From Daphnia pulex (taxonomy: Eukaryota; Arthropoda; Branchiopoda; Diplostraca; Daphniidae): DNA of 64,000 nucleotides. The DNA lies in NCBI RefSeq assembly GCF_021134715.1, contig NC_060023.1, positions 5,580,001 through 5,644,000 of the forward strand. Direction: 5' to 3'. Each line of letters opens with the position of its first letter. Position 1 is the stretch's first letter. The translations under genes and the position numbers were made by a program. The notes beneath the pieces are model-generated. The model was not told the origin of the DNA. It ran no database searches and saw nothing but the letters and a program-made list of their open reading frames with translations. This document shows positions 1 to 14,298 of the stretch, piece after piece.

Positions 1-2229
1 GAAATAAAATAGTTGGCGCATCTTTCTATTCATCCAACTGTCTGCCGTGTTCTAAGTGCTCTGAAGTAATTCAATCTCATAAGAGCGTGCAAGTTATCGC
101 TGTAATTCCAGATGTTGTTGTAATCGATTGGCGGCGAGAACGGCGAGAAGTATGTGATATAATATCGTCCGCCGTAAACTCGAAGAGTGAACTTTATAGA
201 GCGGCGGAGGGGTGAGTGTAGTGTACGTATATACACGATGTGTTGCGCACCCTGGGATAGATGTAGGCTATCCGAAAAATGGATTTCCTATCACTGGATA
301 TTGTCGTAGTCTAAGCCGTTCATCACTTGATCCGGCTGATGGAGAGGAGATGGGAGTCAGAATTCAATACTAAATCCCTCTGCTGTGCTGCTGCTCATCG
401 CGAGGCTGATGGATGTCGATGCTTGGCGAAGACGATCTCTCTCTCGTCGGCACAGGGCAGCAGGCAGCAGGCAGCAGGCAGCTAGGCCAAATAAAAACGT
501 CACCCAAGTTGATCCGGCCCTCAGTCACATTGAAATCCGAAACCAGAAGCTCGCAAGTCGCAACGAGAGCCTTTCATCTCGAGTTGCATATAGAAAGCCT
601 CGCTCGCTCGCTCGGCCCAAGACGGCCCAAGAGTCTCACAGCTAGACGTCGAGATGCATGAATGTATGACGATATGTACGCCCGTGAAAAGAAACTCAAA
701 CTTTCTATTGTCTGAGTGATCGCTTCTTACAATGACTTTCTTAAAACTTGACTTCTTTAGACTTTTTAAAGATCACTGTGTACGTACGTACGTATGTGTC
801 CTGTATACTAGACGTACACACATGGAATTGGAATGTCTCCCACAATTTTGTCCGCCTTGTGTCATTTTTAACACTAGCGTGTATTATAGCTATTGTAGCG
901 GCCTACAGTTTCAGATTAACTGCCCGTGTAGTTCTTAGTTCGTCGCACATAGAATTTAATAGTTTTCAGCTCCTTGCTGAAACTACAATGCCAAAGGCTT
1001 TGACGTGGCTAGCGCTATCGCTTTGACTGTGAGCGTATTAGAGCGTATATCGTTGGTCGGAAGAATGGAGGTTGCATTACTACTCACATCAGACGAATCA
1101 CAAAATGGCATCGCCTTTTTCGATAAAACTTTACTATTAATTATTGGACGATTCCTAACTCAATCAATATTTATTTGTAATGTGCAGCGAGAAGTTCACA
1201 TCGAGTACGATTGACAATTTAAAACAAAAATGGCGGGAAATTCGAAACGTTTTAACAAATCAAAGATGTCGTATTCAAATTCCGGCGGGAGTTTCATTCA
1301 TTATTGGCATATAGTAACAGCCAGTTCTATTTTTAAACATGAAATTCATTTATTTTTTATTTTTCAATAAACAATTCCTCGAAGATACACTTCATTATCA
1401 AAGAGCCCAGCTTTATTTCTACCCGGATGAATAAAATGTAAGGGGGATAAAATGATGCATATGAACTGCTTTCTAGACATACTGTTGTGAGGATTCACTC
1501 AGTCCTACCTCAAGCTGATTAGCATGCATATTGTCGAAGCCTATCCTACAGAAAGCAATGCAAATTCCAAATGAATCACCAATGTCTTATAGAATGCCGC
1601 ATGAAATAGAAAGACCAGCAGTCAGCTATATAAAACAAAAGGGATAAATAGAAATGCTGGAGACGATGGATTATGACCGGCTCTATAGACTTGTAGGCGG
1701 AGGGCATAGGCCCATATCTTTGCCAACGGGAGTCAAACTGACGAGTCAAGGTGTCGTCTGCGGCTGAAATCCCTCGGATATGCGACACACAGAGCAGAAG
1801 CCAGCGAACGAGACATGCGCAATCGCCGTCTGCCGTCCCGGCACGTCTAACATCCATCCAGCAGCCGAGAAAAAAAAAACAAAAACAAGACTGTCCTATA
1901 TGGCTTGCTCGTCGTTTTTTGATTCCCGTGCGCTGAGACCGCACCAAAAAGTGGACGGCAACGCACACAACGACTCCCGTCTTTTCCCTCTATCCGCTGG
2001 CTGCCTGGATGTGGAAAAGACATCAAAAGCAGATGCGATTCTCTGCTCCCGGCTCAGTTCAGCAGCTGCCGGGGCTTTCGTATAGATCACAGAAGAGAGA
2101 GCGAGCGAGTCCAGCGTGTGCGCCAAGTTGGACGACGACAGCACATTCATTTTTTTCCCCCGCTTTCTTTGATTATTCTCTCTCATTTGCTCAAAACGGT
2201 TCATCGTCGGTTCAGAAAAGAAATGCAAA
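1..2229. other. upstream non-coding region of the Beat-like gene
   Basis: I see no protein-coding exon here that I can support. Open frames are short and lack splice or homology support. There is an imperfect GGCAGCA repeat near 466-482. The stretch likely holds 5' UTR and regulatory DNA of the Ig gene whose first coding exon starts at 2230, and perhaps sequence of a gene to the left. Confidence 0.4.
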
Positions 2230-5200
2230 ATGATTGTGCGTCGATCGACAGTGAACCTTTTCTTCGTTTTCTTCAACTTCATCGGGATCGTCCAAGTCTT
2301 TTTCACAGGTATTTCGTGTTATTGTTTTATAGCCACTCGATTGGCACGCAGCCTTAGCTTATGAGAGGAGAAATCTAATCTTACGTCGCAATTATTATAA
2401 TAGCCTTGACACGGTGTTTGAATTCGCACGATTTTTCGTTCGACTCCAGATGAGAGAGAAATGAAAAATGCGATTATTCTGTCATTTCCGATAGCATGTA
2501 TAACGTAATCATTGGACAATTGGATAGTTGACTATGGTGATGAATCTTTTGACTTTTGACACATTGCCTACCAATAGCGACGGCTATGCTAATCATCACC
2601 TTTCAAATCTCAATAAACTGCCAACACCGGAAACAGTTCAGCTAAATAATTCCGTACAAGAAGTGCTGACAATCTGCTAGTGTTTTCTTGCTGTATAGTC
2701 ATCTGCGCAAATATTTCACTGGGAGAAACTCAATTGGCACTCTTATTGTTTTCTTCTCTAATGATTTTTCCACTTTGTGAAAATGAAGTAAAAGGGACGA
2801 CGCGACCTTTTGCTGGGTTATTCCCCCTCCACTTCTACTACTATATCTTTACGAATTCGGGTACGCGACACCCAAGTAGAGAAGGTATAGTCTAGTTTTC
2901 CTGCCTTTTACTTCGTGTCTTGGTAGGACGACGAGGTAAACTTCTTACCTGCTTAAAGCCTTGAACTAAACTTGCCCGGAATCAAAAGCCGCCGCCGCCG
3001 CCCTGTCACGGATCTTTTGAAAGGAATAAGGAGCTCCTCCCTCTGTCTTGCGATTTTCATACAATTAACAACTACACTGAACATATCAAACATTCACCTG
3101 TATTTCCGCTTCCGCAGCCGAACGACACGTGTAACGACACCATTTGGAGAAATGGCGATTAACAGCATAATTCAACTCAATGGAAAATATGGACAAATCA
3201 AAACTCTGAATTGTCATTTTACCTTTTTGATTTATTATAAATTATAGCTTGTGTATTACTATAATATACATCTTATAGATACTTTTGGTATCCACTGTCG
3301 ATAAGCCACATTTTACTGTCAATTTTATTGGCGGAATTCTAATGTCTCCGTGTGGTCTATGTAGTGAGGAGTTCTATTTTCTGGGAATCTTTAAAATATT
3401 TTGCATATTGGTAGAAATTAAACTGAACAGGACGAGATGGTTGTCTCATTTTCGCAGCACTAATGTTTTATTGGTATCATATGCTACAGTAAGTCAAAAC
3501 ACGTGCAGTCAATTTTTCATCCGGTATTCTGATATTGAATGATCTAAAGACACATTGATTATTCGTTATCTGAAACTTTTCTCGAACAATTCTAGGAAAA
3601 AAGACAGAAGTTCAGAAAGGAGGATATAAATAGATTAGCACAGACGTTGTACCTTCTATTGTATTTAGGTTTCGATTGGAAAATAAAACCGGCAGCACCC
3701 AAATTCATTTATTTCTGCGGATTTTCGGCATGTGTATATAATTTATATAAGCGTATTAAGCTACATGTCAAGCTCGGCAATGATTTGATAAATATCTTAG
3801 TCAATTTAGACATGGCTGGCAAACTTTTTTGCTTATTATTAGCTAACACACGGCCAACTGTATAATGCTGTGTCATTCATATGGTTTATGGTCACAATTA
3901 ATCGACGAAACTTTTATTTTTTTTAAATTGTTTTTAAAATTCTCCGTTTTCTTTTCTTTCTTTTTTTTTTGTCTTTTTCTTTTCTTTTCTAGGTGTTAAC
4001 TGTTTGCAGATTACAGATTTCTCGGTTCCGCTAGCGGCCAAAGTGGGCGAAGACCGCCAATTGAGTTGCCAATATCAGTTGGGCAGCAACGAAACGCTTT
4101 ACTTCCTTCGGTGGTACAAGGACGGCAACGAGTTTTTCCGTTACATGCCCAAAGAGACCCCGGCCCAGCGTGTTTACAACGTGTCCGGCGTTAGAATCAA
4201 AGTAAAGACTATTTCTATTAAAAAAAAAAAAATACGAAAAGTTTCATTTTTCAAAAAAGTTGCCAAAAATATCGTGAAAAAAAAAAATGTGTCTCAAAAT
4301 TCCTGTTTTGTTTAGACACTTTCATCGACTTCCACCAATGTGGTGCTGACAAAGGTGGAGGCATCGACGAGTGGCCTGTACCGCTGCGAAGTTTCGGCCG
4401 AAGCGCCGGGATTCGAGACCGCCGACAGAGAAGCGCACTTCAATGTTATCGGTAAGAGTTTGGCATTCATGCAGACGCGGGTTTGATTTTTTTAGAAAAA
4501 AAAAAAGCTTTCTCTTCTTTCTCTTCTTTTCTTTTCTTTCTTCTTTTTTCACCTTTCCGCCAATGCAGCAAGTTTCATTTTGTTTTTTGTCTCTCCTTTT
4601 ATTCTAAGAATATTATTAGCTCTTAGATATTGACGGATCTGATTAGGTAGAAAAAGAGTCACGCTCCGCCGCGTCTATGTCGTGAAAAAGTTGCGACGAA
4701 TTGTCTGTGCGCATTGAAATCTTCAAAACCCAAGGAAGATGAGAGATGAAAAAGAGAATAGAAAGAACCTGATGATAGGGGGCAGACATGTCATAGTGAT
4801 AATGAACATGTAGGAACAGCCTGTTAATTAGTTTAAGAGCCGTTGAAACGTCCGCGTCTAGAGCAACACACAACTCGGCAGAGTGTCACGCTATAGATGT
4901 TAAGTATGATTATAAAGGTCTCTCTCGTCTAGAATGATATAAATATATCCATCAAAGTTGAATGAATAGGAAAAACCGCCAGCTCATCAAGTGATATGCT
5001 ACGGTACCTACGCTGGTGCTAGCTGGAACGGTTATATCTTAGCCGGCGAACGAGATGTGATGCTCTCCGATTTCAGGATGTAAGTATCAACATCAGTGTA
5101 GCATCATCCCGAAAATCAAAGCAAAAGAGGGTGTTGCCTAGCGACCAACTGACGCAACTGAGTAGACAGCAGCGGGACGACGACGACGACGACGACGACA

Positions 5201-6734
5201 AGGTAGCTAGATATTGTAACAAAAGCGAAACGACTAGCTAGCTCTCAACTGCCATCCTACCGTTGATTGCCATAGTAAAAGGAGCAATTTGCTCTGCACT
5301 GCATCCGGCCGATCCACTTTCCCTCGAGGCCATTTTCTACTTTTCATTCTCTCGTATCATACTTGTGCAGTTTTTTTTTTTTCAAAAAGATAAAAGTCAC
5401 CAGGGAAAATCAAAATCAAATACCAGAAAAGAAAAAGAAAAAAAAAGCCGCTTCTTCTCAGTTCCACAACGGGTTGGTGCCGCTGGTATGTATATAAATA
5501 AATGGCAATTGCTATAGCAGCACATTACAAAGTCACGGTAGCTACTCTTCTTTAAAAAAGCGGATAACATTGCAGCTGCTGGAGTCGGATGGAGATGATG
5601 AGTTAGAACCTCAGCCGAAACTCTGCAAACAAATAAATAAATTTAATTTTAGTTCTTATATTTGGAATCTGAAGTGATTCGATATTATTCTACTTTGCAT
5701 ATTTTCGATTGGATCAAAAAAAGAAATTGTTGTCTGTTTTGGCAACAATCCGTCGTGTATAACAGGAGGAAATGTATCTGAACGCCTGTATAGTTATAAC
5801 GGTGTGTAGTTATTTTCTGTTATACCTGGAAAACGCCAGATCAAGTTACATCATCCCCTAACAATGTCTATGCATTGAACTTGAGCTAATTTCGTTCGTA
5901 TCTCCTTTAATCTAAAAAACTATTTTTAAAATTCATTTTTCGCTGGCTTCGCCGTGTTGCGCAGACGGACCTAAAGGACTTCCCTTTGTGACCGTGTCCA
6001 AAGTGACTGTCGACGAGAGCATCGCCAACGAAACGATCGTGGCCAATTGCAGTGGCATGGAGGGCATTCCAGCCCCTCAGCTCTCCTGGTCTTTGGCATC
6101 TATTCCCGTACATACAACAACTCGGAGAAAATAATTATCTGGTCTTTTTAAATAAATAATGAGAGCCATTTTCTTGTTCAAGGTCCCCAACGATAAACAG
6201 TTTGTCGTCCAATGGGTTCAAAATGGCATCGCTGACAATTTGAAGCGAACGACTTCGATGCTGATTTTGCCAATCGATTGGATTATCCAGGTCGTCGACA
6301 GACTCGAAAGGTCACGGGCATTGGCTGGCCTGGTCAAAGGTTCCGACGTCGTTTTGCCACTTATTTGCACTTCACACATCCTGGGCTTGTTCGAAGAATC
6401 CGACAAACATGACATTAGGGTCATCAGGAATTCGCCAACTACTTGGGCTCCGTCGTCGATTCCGGGAAGTCGCGTTGCCATCAAATTGGCAAAATCGGCG
6501 ACGTCTACCAATTCATCGGCTACTGGCCTCAGCACTCGGCACGGAGCGTTTACCAATGTTTCCTCCAACATCACGACCGAATTCTTCAGTAAGAAGCTAT
6601 AAAGAACAATTGAATGCTACTTGATTTTGATAATAATCCTCATCATTGTTTTTGATTATTTAGGTCGGCTGATTTTGGCAGGATTTATTTTGATGTTCTC
6701 ATCAACGTGGTCCATCTGTCGCAGTTCATTTTGA
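2230..6734 (+). CDS. Beaten-path-like immunoglobulin-superfamily protein, secreted or GPI-anchored
   Basis: Six exons join in phase: 2230-2308, 3993-4201, 4316-4451, 5965-6107, 6183-6588 and 6664-6734, giving about 347 residues. Exon 1 encodes a signal peptide (MIVRRS, then a Phe/Val/Ile-rich core). Exons 2-3 encode an Ig domain with the features of the arthropod Beat family: the 'ITDFSVP' start, 'LSCQ', 'RWYKDGNEFFRY' and 'GLYRCEVSAEAPGF'. Exons 4-5 carry a second, weaker Ig-like region ('VANCSG', 'APQLSW', then 'LICTSHILGLFEESD', which resembles the Beat second-domain end). It continues into a Ser/Thr-rich stalk with N-glycosylation sites. The last exon gives a short hydrophobic tail (LILAGFILMF), as expected for a GPI signal. 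Beat proteins are neuronal surface or secreted ligands that pair with Side receptors in axon guidance. Ig1 is secure; the second domain and tail are less so. Confidence 0.8.
5176..5200. repeat. (ACG)n trinucleotide run in a Beat-gene intron
   Basis: A run of GAC/ACG triplets lies in the 1.5 kb intron between the third and fourth coding exons of the Beat-like gene. It is a simple microsatellite. Confidence 0.8.
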
Positions 6735-9700
6735 TTGTCATCTGTAATTATTTCAAGGAAGAATATTTATAAAATCCCAGCAGACCTATATACTGTACCT
6801 ATATACATCAGCGCCATGGAATAAAAGTCAGAAACACTTAGCATACGTAGCGCGTAGCGGAATTTGAATACCTTTTATGACACAGTGATCGTTATCCCCC
6901 TCTCATATTATATTGAGCTCGACACTTCTTTGCCATGCCATTTTGGTTTTATTTTTGTTTTCTTTCTCTTTTGCTTACTTGTTGAATGTTGAACATTGAT
7001 GAAAGATCTCTTCTATACACAAGCCTCAAGTTACTCATTAAGGAATGAAAGTTATGTATACGTAACATATACGTAACGTCGTTTAGTTCTCGTTTTTCTA
7101 TTCAAAAATGTCACTGACAAATTTCGTTCGTCTATATTCTTCTCTGAGCCAAGCAGCATTGAATTGCATTTTTTTTTTTAATTAAACGACGCACTGTCTA
7201 TAAATGATTTCTAAATGATCTCCAGTTCAATCAGTATATATAATAATATACTCAATGATGAATTGCAATTTGTTTCAATACATTTTTCTGTGTTACTGTT
7301 TCCGTTTGGGGTTTATTTCAACAAATTAATCTTAAAAAATTTGTTAAAACTAAAGAGCTTTTGATTAACTTTTTCCCCCCACAGAACTTGATGTGACACG
7401 AGCATTTAGTCAGACATGTTCGGATGCGTTCAGGTGAATATCAGAGGAATAATTATTCGAATCCAGCAGCGAATGTTTCTTTTTTTTCTTCATTGCGACT
7501 TCTCCATGTTCTGTGTACGTCATTTACAGAAATTGGACATTAGCCGATTGCACATTGCCCGATCACCAGAATCCCATTAGACGCTGCGACATCCGTCACC
7601 TAATAAGCATGTAATATCAAGTCGGTCGTTCGGAAAGCATATATTTCTATAATGGTTCCATTACGCAAGCACCGCATTTAATGCGACTCTTCCTCCCGTG
7701 GTTACACTGTTTCGTTTAGATATATTGAAAAAATCTCCTTGATTTTCTGTCTCCGGGTTATGATTATATCAACAGTTACTACAGCAACTTGTAGTGTGCT
7801 TCAAAGGCGCATAGGAAATTCGTGGGTACGGCCTATCTAGTAGCTACTTGAGTTTCCCAATGGAATCTACTTGATTTCCCCCCGTTTTCCGTGGTTACGC
7901 TGATTCGTTTACTAATGGAAAAACTGCGTCGTTCTTTTTCATATTTGTAAATTGGAATTTTTCATTCGATCTTACGTTATCTCCGTGCAGATGAACAATA
8001 CACAGAAATAGAGCGTAATAACCGACGTATGTATGGTTTACGTTTTTCCTATGTAATATAGCGTAAAAATAAAGATATAGTTAGCCTGCTATCTTGCATA
8101 ATAAGTTCCGTCCCTTATTGCCCTGACTAAATATCGTAAAGGCCAAGTATTTTTGGCACCGTCCAACTTGATCAACTGAGCTGGGTTTTTCTTTTTGAAA
8201 GAGTTTGCGGCTCAAAAATGTGTCTGGCTAGTCTCAAAGACCGTCGAAAAGTGTCGAGGGTTTTAATATTGAGTTCTTATCGAAGCCAAGGCCATACAGT
8301 ATAATCCACCAATGAATAGTTTAAGCCGGCTCAAGATCGACAGCCGCTTTATTTACTTGGCCTGTACACACAGGCGATGAAGTGAAATCAGTAGGCTAGT
8401 AGTTCGACTAGGGTTTCGAAAGTGTCAAATAAGAACTAAAATAAACAAGTCAGATAAATAGTCAGGACTCTCACATTTGAATATATAGCCAGCAGTCTGC
8501 TACTCCCGCTGTTGTTTAGACAGAAATTATCATCCATCAGGTAAATATTGATGGCGTAATCTTAAAAAATAAAGAGATACGGTATATACATAAAATCCAA
8601 CACTTATTAGCCAAATAAAAAATAAATAAATAAATCAGCCAAGTTTTAACAAGTGAGAATGAGAAAGTTTGGGGTTAATAGATGACAAAGCATTCTGGTA
8701 TTTGACTCACGTTTTCGATTTGTTTCTTGACTTATTGTATTGGCTTATACGTACATGTAAAAAGAGAAAAGAAACGTGAACTGACGATGCTGGTGAGGAA
8801 TAGTAAAGAAACGCGAATAAGTCGATGCAAACATATCCAACTTGGGCGTATTGAGCTGTTGAAAACAGCTACAACCTACAACGTTCGTCGTTCAGTTGTC
8901 CGGTTTTCGGACAGATTAAATAACTTTAGTCCAGCAGCAGCAGCTCCATAGCAGCAGCGCTGCTATATACTATAGCGCTGGCGATGTGTTTACTGTAGAG
9001 CGGCGGACACTTTCTTAATATCCGGACACGTCACGGACCGCGACCCATCCCCTTTTCCCATGCCAACTGCCTTCTCTTTTGTGCATTTGATATTCAATCT
9101 GGACGCGTCCTGAGCTGACACAGCCAACAAAGAGAATAAGAGACCTTATAATACGAATACATACCGTAGTGTGTGTGTGTGTATACGTCGCAAATAGACG
9201 ATAGCACGTTACAGAAGTTATAAGGCGTTTGTCGCGCTGTGTTCTCTCAGTTTTCCCTCTGATGGATGTTTCCTTCCGCGGATTTAAAAATGAAAAAATG
9301 AAATACAATTGGCGGATGTGTTGAGCTGGCCTAAAACGCCACCAAAACAACTGGAAATATCTATTAGCGACCGGCGGTGAATCGCGTATGCAAGGGAGAA
9401 ATTAATAGCATTAGCGTGTGTATAAACCCAGCAGCCACCATAAATGTACCTTTATTTTCCCTCTCGGTAGAATAAGCGTCATTAATCGTTAGGACCTACT
9501 TATGTGTGTGTGGGTTGCGCTAATACTGATGAGAAGAATAAATAGAAAATATTCCAACCCAGCAATGTTGATTTCTTTATTCCACTGTGAACTGCAGAGT
9601 CAACTGTCAAAAGAAGCGCCTAGTGTTTAAAAAAGTAAAAGATTTTCTGAAAAGTGTAAACCAGAAAAGTGTCCATTTTTTAAAGAGAAAAAAAAGAAGA

Positions 9701-12700
9701 GAAAATGTTGTCGTTGTCTATTCTTTGACTATCCTGTTGTGGTCGCGTGGCCTTTTGTATCAGCCAAAAGATGAAAGCCGGGATTCTCCTCCCGCGACAA
9801 TTCTGCGACGTTTCCTCTCTCCCCCGCCCATTTCCCACCCAGAAAAGAAACAAAAGAACAGACGAAAAGGAAGTGAAGGAGACGCAAGACCGCGATCCTA
9901 CTCCCGGGACGGAGTGAGCGTCAACGAATATGGAAATGAGGCAACTTAAGCCGAGGCCCAGAACAAAAAAAGAAAAAAAAAAAAGAAAAAAGAAAAAACA
10001 ATAAAAGGGAGGACAAGAAGCTAGATGGTTCTTTGAGTGAAAGTTACTTTCAGCCCGGAGCGACTTTTATTTTTCTATTTTTTATCAAAGAGCCTTATAC
10101 TTATCATTGTCTTACCATTTTTCACGCCAAGAAATGTTTTATTAAAAGTAACACAACTGCCATGGGAGTTAAAAATCTTCAAATGTTGTTCTTGATCTTT
10201 TGTGTTGTTTGAATTTCAACTGAACACTGAGAATAGGAGAACATACTATATGGGAATTTCTTTGCTCAAAAGTTATGAATGATGTGCAACTTTCATTAGA
10301 CTTTACTCATAGAAATCAATTTCCCGGTAAATTGAAAATCCACGTAATTTCCTGCCTGCGGTGGGTTGTGGATGATGAATGGTTGTTGCGCTATAGGCTC
10401 AGTCGGTCGGCCGGACACAGTAGTCTGTAATAATGAAATGCGCGTGCGGGGGGGGATTATTGTCGGGGAGCTTTCCGGGGTCAACTTGATCTCCTCCAGG
10501 ATAAACCTGGTCGGTGTCAAGCGTTAAGTCAATAGCGGCTCTATATTCCGGCCAGGCCATATCCTGATATGCCCATGTCGTTTTATACGGAGGGACGACC
10601 CGACCGAGGGGATGACGTACTCTTCGAGACTTCTCTGGCTGATATATGAGATAGGGATTTTCGAAGAGATGTGTGTGTGTGTCGAAGAATATGAAAGGGA
10701 TATATATATACCGATATATAGGCTATATATAGAGGGAAGCTGTTAGAGTGCTCTACACTATACATGTGGAGCGGGGACGGACATGTAGGTCGGATATATA
10801 GCCAACAAGCAATATCTATCTCGGTCTACCCCGTGGAAATTCAATTCTTATGACTGAGAAAAAAGACTAACGTTGGTCTTCTTGCGTATCTTTGTAGAGA
10901 GTTAGCAGTTCCGCGCTATCCTCAATTTTTAATGGCGATGACGATTTCTTTCATTCAGAAAGAAAATAGGTTCTATATGTATATTTGATTATAGACCACT
11001 TTCTTGTATTGTTATTATCATTTACTGTATGTGCAATAACCAGGTTTTCTTCTTTATTTGAGATAAAACGAATCACGTCACATTCCGCAAAAAAGATGGC
11101 CAAATATCACAAAGAATAACCCTAATCATCAGGATATCAAAGGCAAATATAGGCTACGACGAGGCATCATTCTTCCTTGTCACAGGAGATGGGGGAACAA
11201 AAAGAAGTCAAAGTGTGCTTATTAAAGATGCTATGATATTTATTGCCACCGTTGTCATTTTCACCCGGCCAACAATCGTTTATTCCCGCGTCGTGCTGTA
11301 CAACCATCCGATTACTCTTAATGTCTTGCACTCATTTGCGGTATAACCCGTGGTCACTCGATCGTAGATTTATTCCGATAGCTACTATATATGTTAGAGC
11401 AAAACACTTTCACCTATTTTTGGAAAAAGAGATTAGGGTATTATTAAGTTTGATCAACATTAAATATTAGACTAAAAAACAATTGATTTTAATTGACAAG
11501 TTTTCGGCATTATAAGCTTTAGATTGAAACGGTGTGCATCCGACCCGTTGTTATAATAATCAGAATTGAGAAACGACACTTTTTGAGTTTTCTTTCGGCC
11601 CTCCCTGTTTCTATCTTATTAGGACGACGGAGTGCTGAGACGGAGCCAGCTTGCCAGCACTATATAATTTCCCTAGAGTTTCATAGAATTTCCTCCGTTG
11701 GCGTAATCCGATGATAACCGAAGAATGCCGCCGTTAGAGGCGAAACTATTAATCTTAGGGAAGATCTATCTAACAAAGGGGGTAGTATATAGCTCTTGCT
11801 CTGCTCTGCTCTGCTCTGCTGAGATTTGTACTTTATACTACCAAAGATCGTTGGAGACAACTGTTGCTGAGCGCTGCTGAGCGCTCAAAGGGTAATAAGA
11901 GATTGGAGACGTTTCAGCGAGCGCTTGGCCTATTTGAGTTCGGTTCGCCCAGACCGTCGTTCTTCTGTACTAGACCATCCCTGATCTTTCTCGTCGTGTT
12001 AGCGGGCTAGCGGGCTAGCTATCATTACTAACCCACAAATCATGTGAGCAAGAAATGAAAGTGAAGAAGAAGCGATGAAAAAGACAGCATTTACGGTCAG
12101 CAGAACACAAGCGAAAGACGGATAGCTGCTCTTTACCGTCGTGACACATCTCATATATCTACCGGGCAAAGGAAAAGGATAAATGGGAACGGAACCCTGC
12201 GCGACGTCTCCTGCTGCCTTCCCCCACCCCCTCCCATCTTCCTCTCTCCGCGTCCTCCATCCTTCCCGCTGTTCCCACATACACCGCGGACAATCTCATC
12301 TTCAATTTCCTTTTTTTTTACCCCAAGATATATTTATATACGCGTGATGTGGCGGATTCTCAGCACCATTTGTCCCGCGTGCCCGACCCCCCCTCGTAAT
12401 ATATCTATTGAATAAATGATTCACCTACCCATCACCAGGGAATCCAATGTTGGGCGATGCAGATTTTTCCTTCCGTTTTGGATATCAAACGGAGATATTG
12501 CGTGTTGTAAATAACCGTAAATAACCATATTAAACGGAACTCGGCTTATTATTAGACTTGGCCCTTTGAAAAAATAAGCCTGAAAAACATCAAATGCGTC
12601 AACCATTGATTAGTTTTTTACTCGTTCAATATAGCCTAAATAGTCGACGATTAACATTTTGGTGAGAAATGTGGTCTGTCAAAGTTTTTTTTTTTTTTTC

Positions 12701-14298
12701 AAATTTATTTATCGTCTAAAAGAGTAAAAGGGGCAACTTTTGTTTATAAAAATTTTTAAATTAAATTCATTTGTTCGTGCTGAATGATAGACAAATCATT
12801 AAAAACAAATCACGAAATTATCTTAGGGAAAAAAAACAACAATTACAAATTTGAAATGAGAAAATCTTTATTAGCTGGCAATTATGCCTCAACCTTTTAT
12901 TTCTTTTGCTCAGATGCATGTCAAAATATACAATGGGTTGTCAAGACAACCGCTGCTGCGTAGTGCAATTTGCAATTGCTCGTTGTTATGGCATCACTGA
13001 ATGACTGTTGATTCCAATCTCCGTTGACCCAACAACCAACCCTGAACTAACTACGCCTGAGGTAATTATTTACATCTACTTGGCCAACCCGTGTTGAATG
13101 TGCCGTGTTTTTATCGAGTTAAAACTAATAATAACAGCCATTCAAGCAGACATTTTCCGAAAGAGAAATTTAGACAACATCAGTTTGCTATTTTGAGCTG
13201 GAAAACAAATTTATTAATAGGCAAATCATAGAAGAATGAAACAATTTATGTTTGGCTGGCATTTTTACTCCACGTAATGGTTTTACGAAAAATAAAAAGA
13301 ATCCTCTTTGTAGGCCCTTAGAATAGAAGAGATGATTAATAAGTTAGATGATTAATAAGTGTACGTAGGTTGATGGTACAGTGACGTACTGTTAATAACA
13401 TCACAAATTAAATGTTGCGCAAAAATTCCGGCGCAGCACACTGACGCATGTTGCATGGACCACTTTCGTTTCGTTTTCCACCATGACCCAACTTTCGTTG
13501 GCTAATGAGGTGATCGGTCGTCCGGTTGACCGGTTCAAATGAGGTCGAAGTGAATTTTTTATTGCGGGGGCTTTGGGAACGATGCACACGACGCGAACTC
13601 ATTTTCATTAAAATATTTTCAGCTGGCCGTAAAGAAGCGCGACGAAGAGAGAGGATTTAAAAACAAGGAAAGGAGCTATAAACTATTAATCCAATTCTAG
13701 AAAGGTCTTGATTGTACTTTTAATTTCAAGACGGGATGGGAATATTTCCAGTCCGTGAACTCTAGTCAATCGTCATTCAATAAATGCTTCAGAATAACAG
13801 GGAAATCAAATAATCTAATAATGCGGGCTCATTCATCGCACACTGTATTAATAATTATCTGAAAGACAAAGAAACATTGGATCCCGTGCATAAATTACCT
13901 TCTTTTACGTAACCAGCATTTCTTCAGTGCCAGTCATAACACCAATAAAAAGATACAAATGTTATTCATTCAAATTTTCTATTATAGACCTTTCTTTGAG
14001 CAGCAGCAGCCACGCTACAAATTGGTTCAATTTGAAAAAAAGGATAATACATTCAAAATAACGATGACAAACGTCAGTTCGATGCTTTAAGACAATTGTA
14101 ATAATCAAATGTAAAAAATGGTAACAAATACGGTTTGCAATTTCGTCAAGAAGTAAGGCTCGTTTAAATAACGCGGAAATATTTGATACTTTTAAGTCAA
14201 TGCATCCCAGCGATAAGGAAGAATTTTTTAAATCTCGAATCGAGATCTCAATTATTACGCACTTGTTCAGCGATAAGTAAAAAAAAAAAAAATTCAAA
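6735..14298. other. long gene-poor region, 7.5 kb
   Basis: Apart from the two exon-like pieces at 7385-7614, I see no exon set here that reads as a protein. Open frames such as those at 9587-9949 and 11999-12280 are low-complexity or purine-rich. The region holds small simple repeats: a TG run near 9171-9182, CTCTG repeats near 11798-11819, GCTGAGC repeats near 11864-11886, and poly-A/T runs. It may be intergenic and regulatory for the Beat-like gene or contain UTR exons I cannot recognise. Confidence 0.4.
7385..7614 (+). other. two exon-like segments, possible alternative 3' end of the Beat-like gene
   Basis: Segments 7385-7433 and 7530-7614 are each bordered by good splice signals (CCCCCCACAG before the first, CAG/GTGAAT after it, TTTACAG before the second). 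Joined, they read LDVTRAFSQTCSD and then NWTLADCTLPDQNP to a stop at 7612-7614. The reading phase entering the first (one base carried) matches the phase leaving the Beat exon that ends at 6588. They could therefore replace the hydrophobic last exon 6664-6734 and give a cysteine-containing tail without an anchor. No homology is recognised. Confidence 0.35.

Noticed and set aside
9587-9949. 120-codon plus frame
   Set aside because: Lys/Arg/Ser-rich low-complexity translation of purine-rich DNA, no start context and no splice partners.
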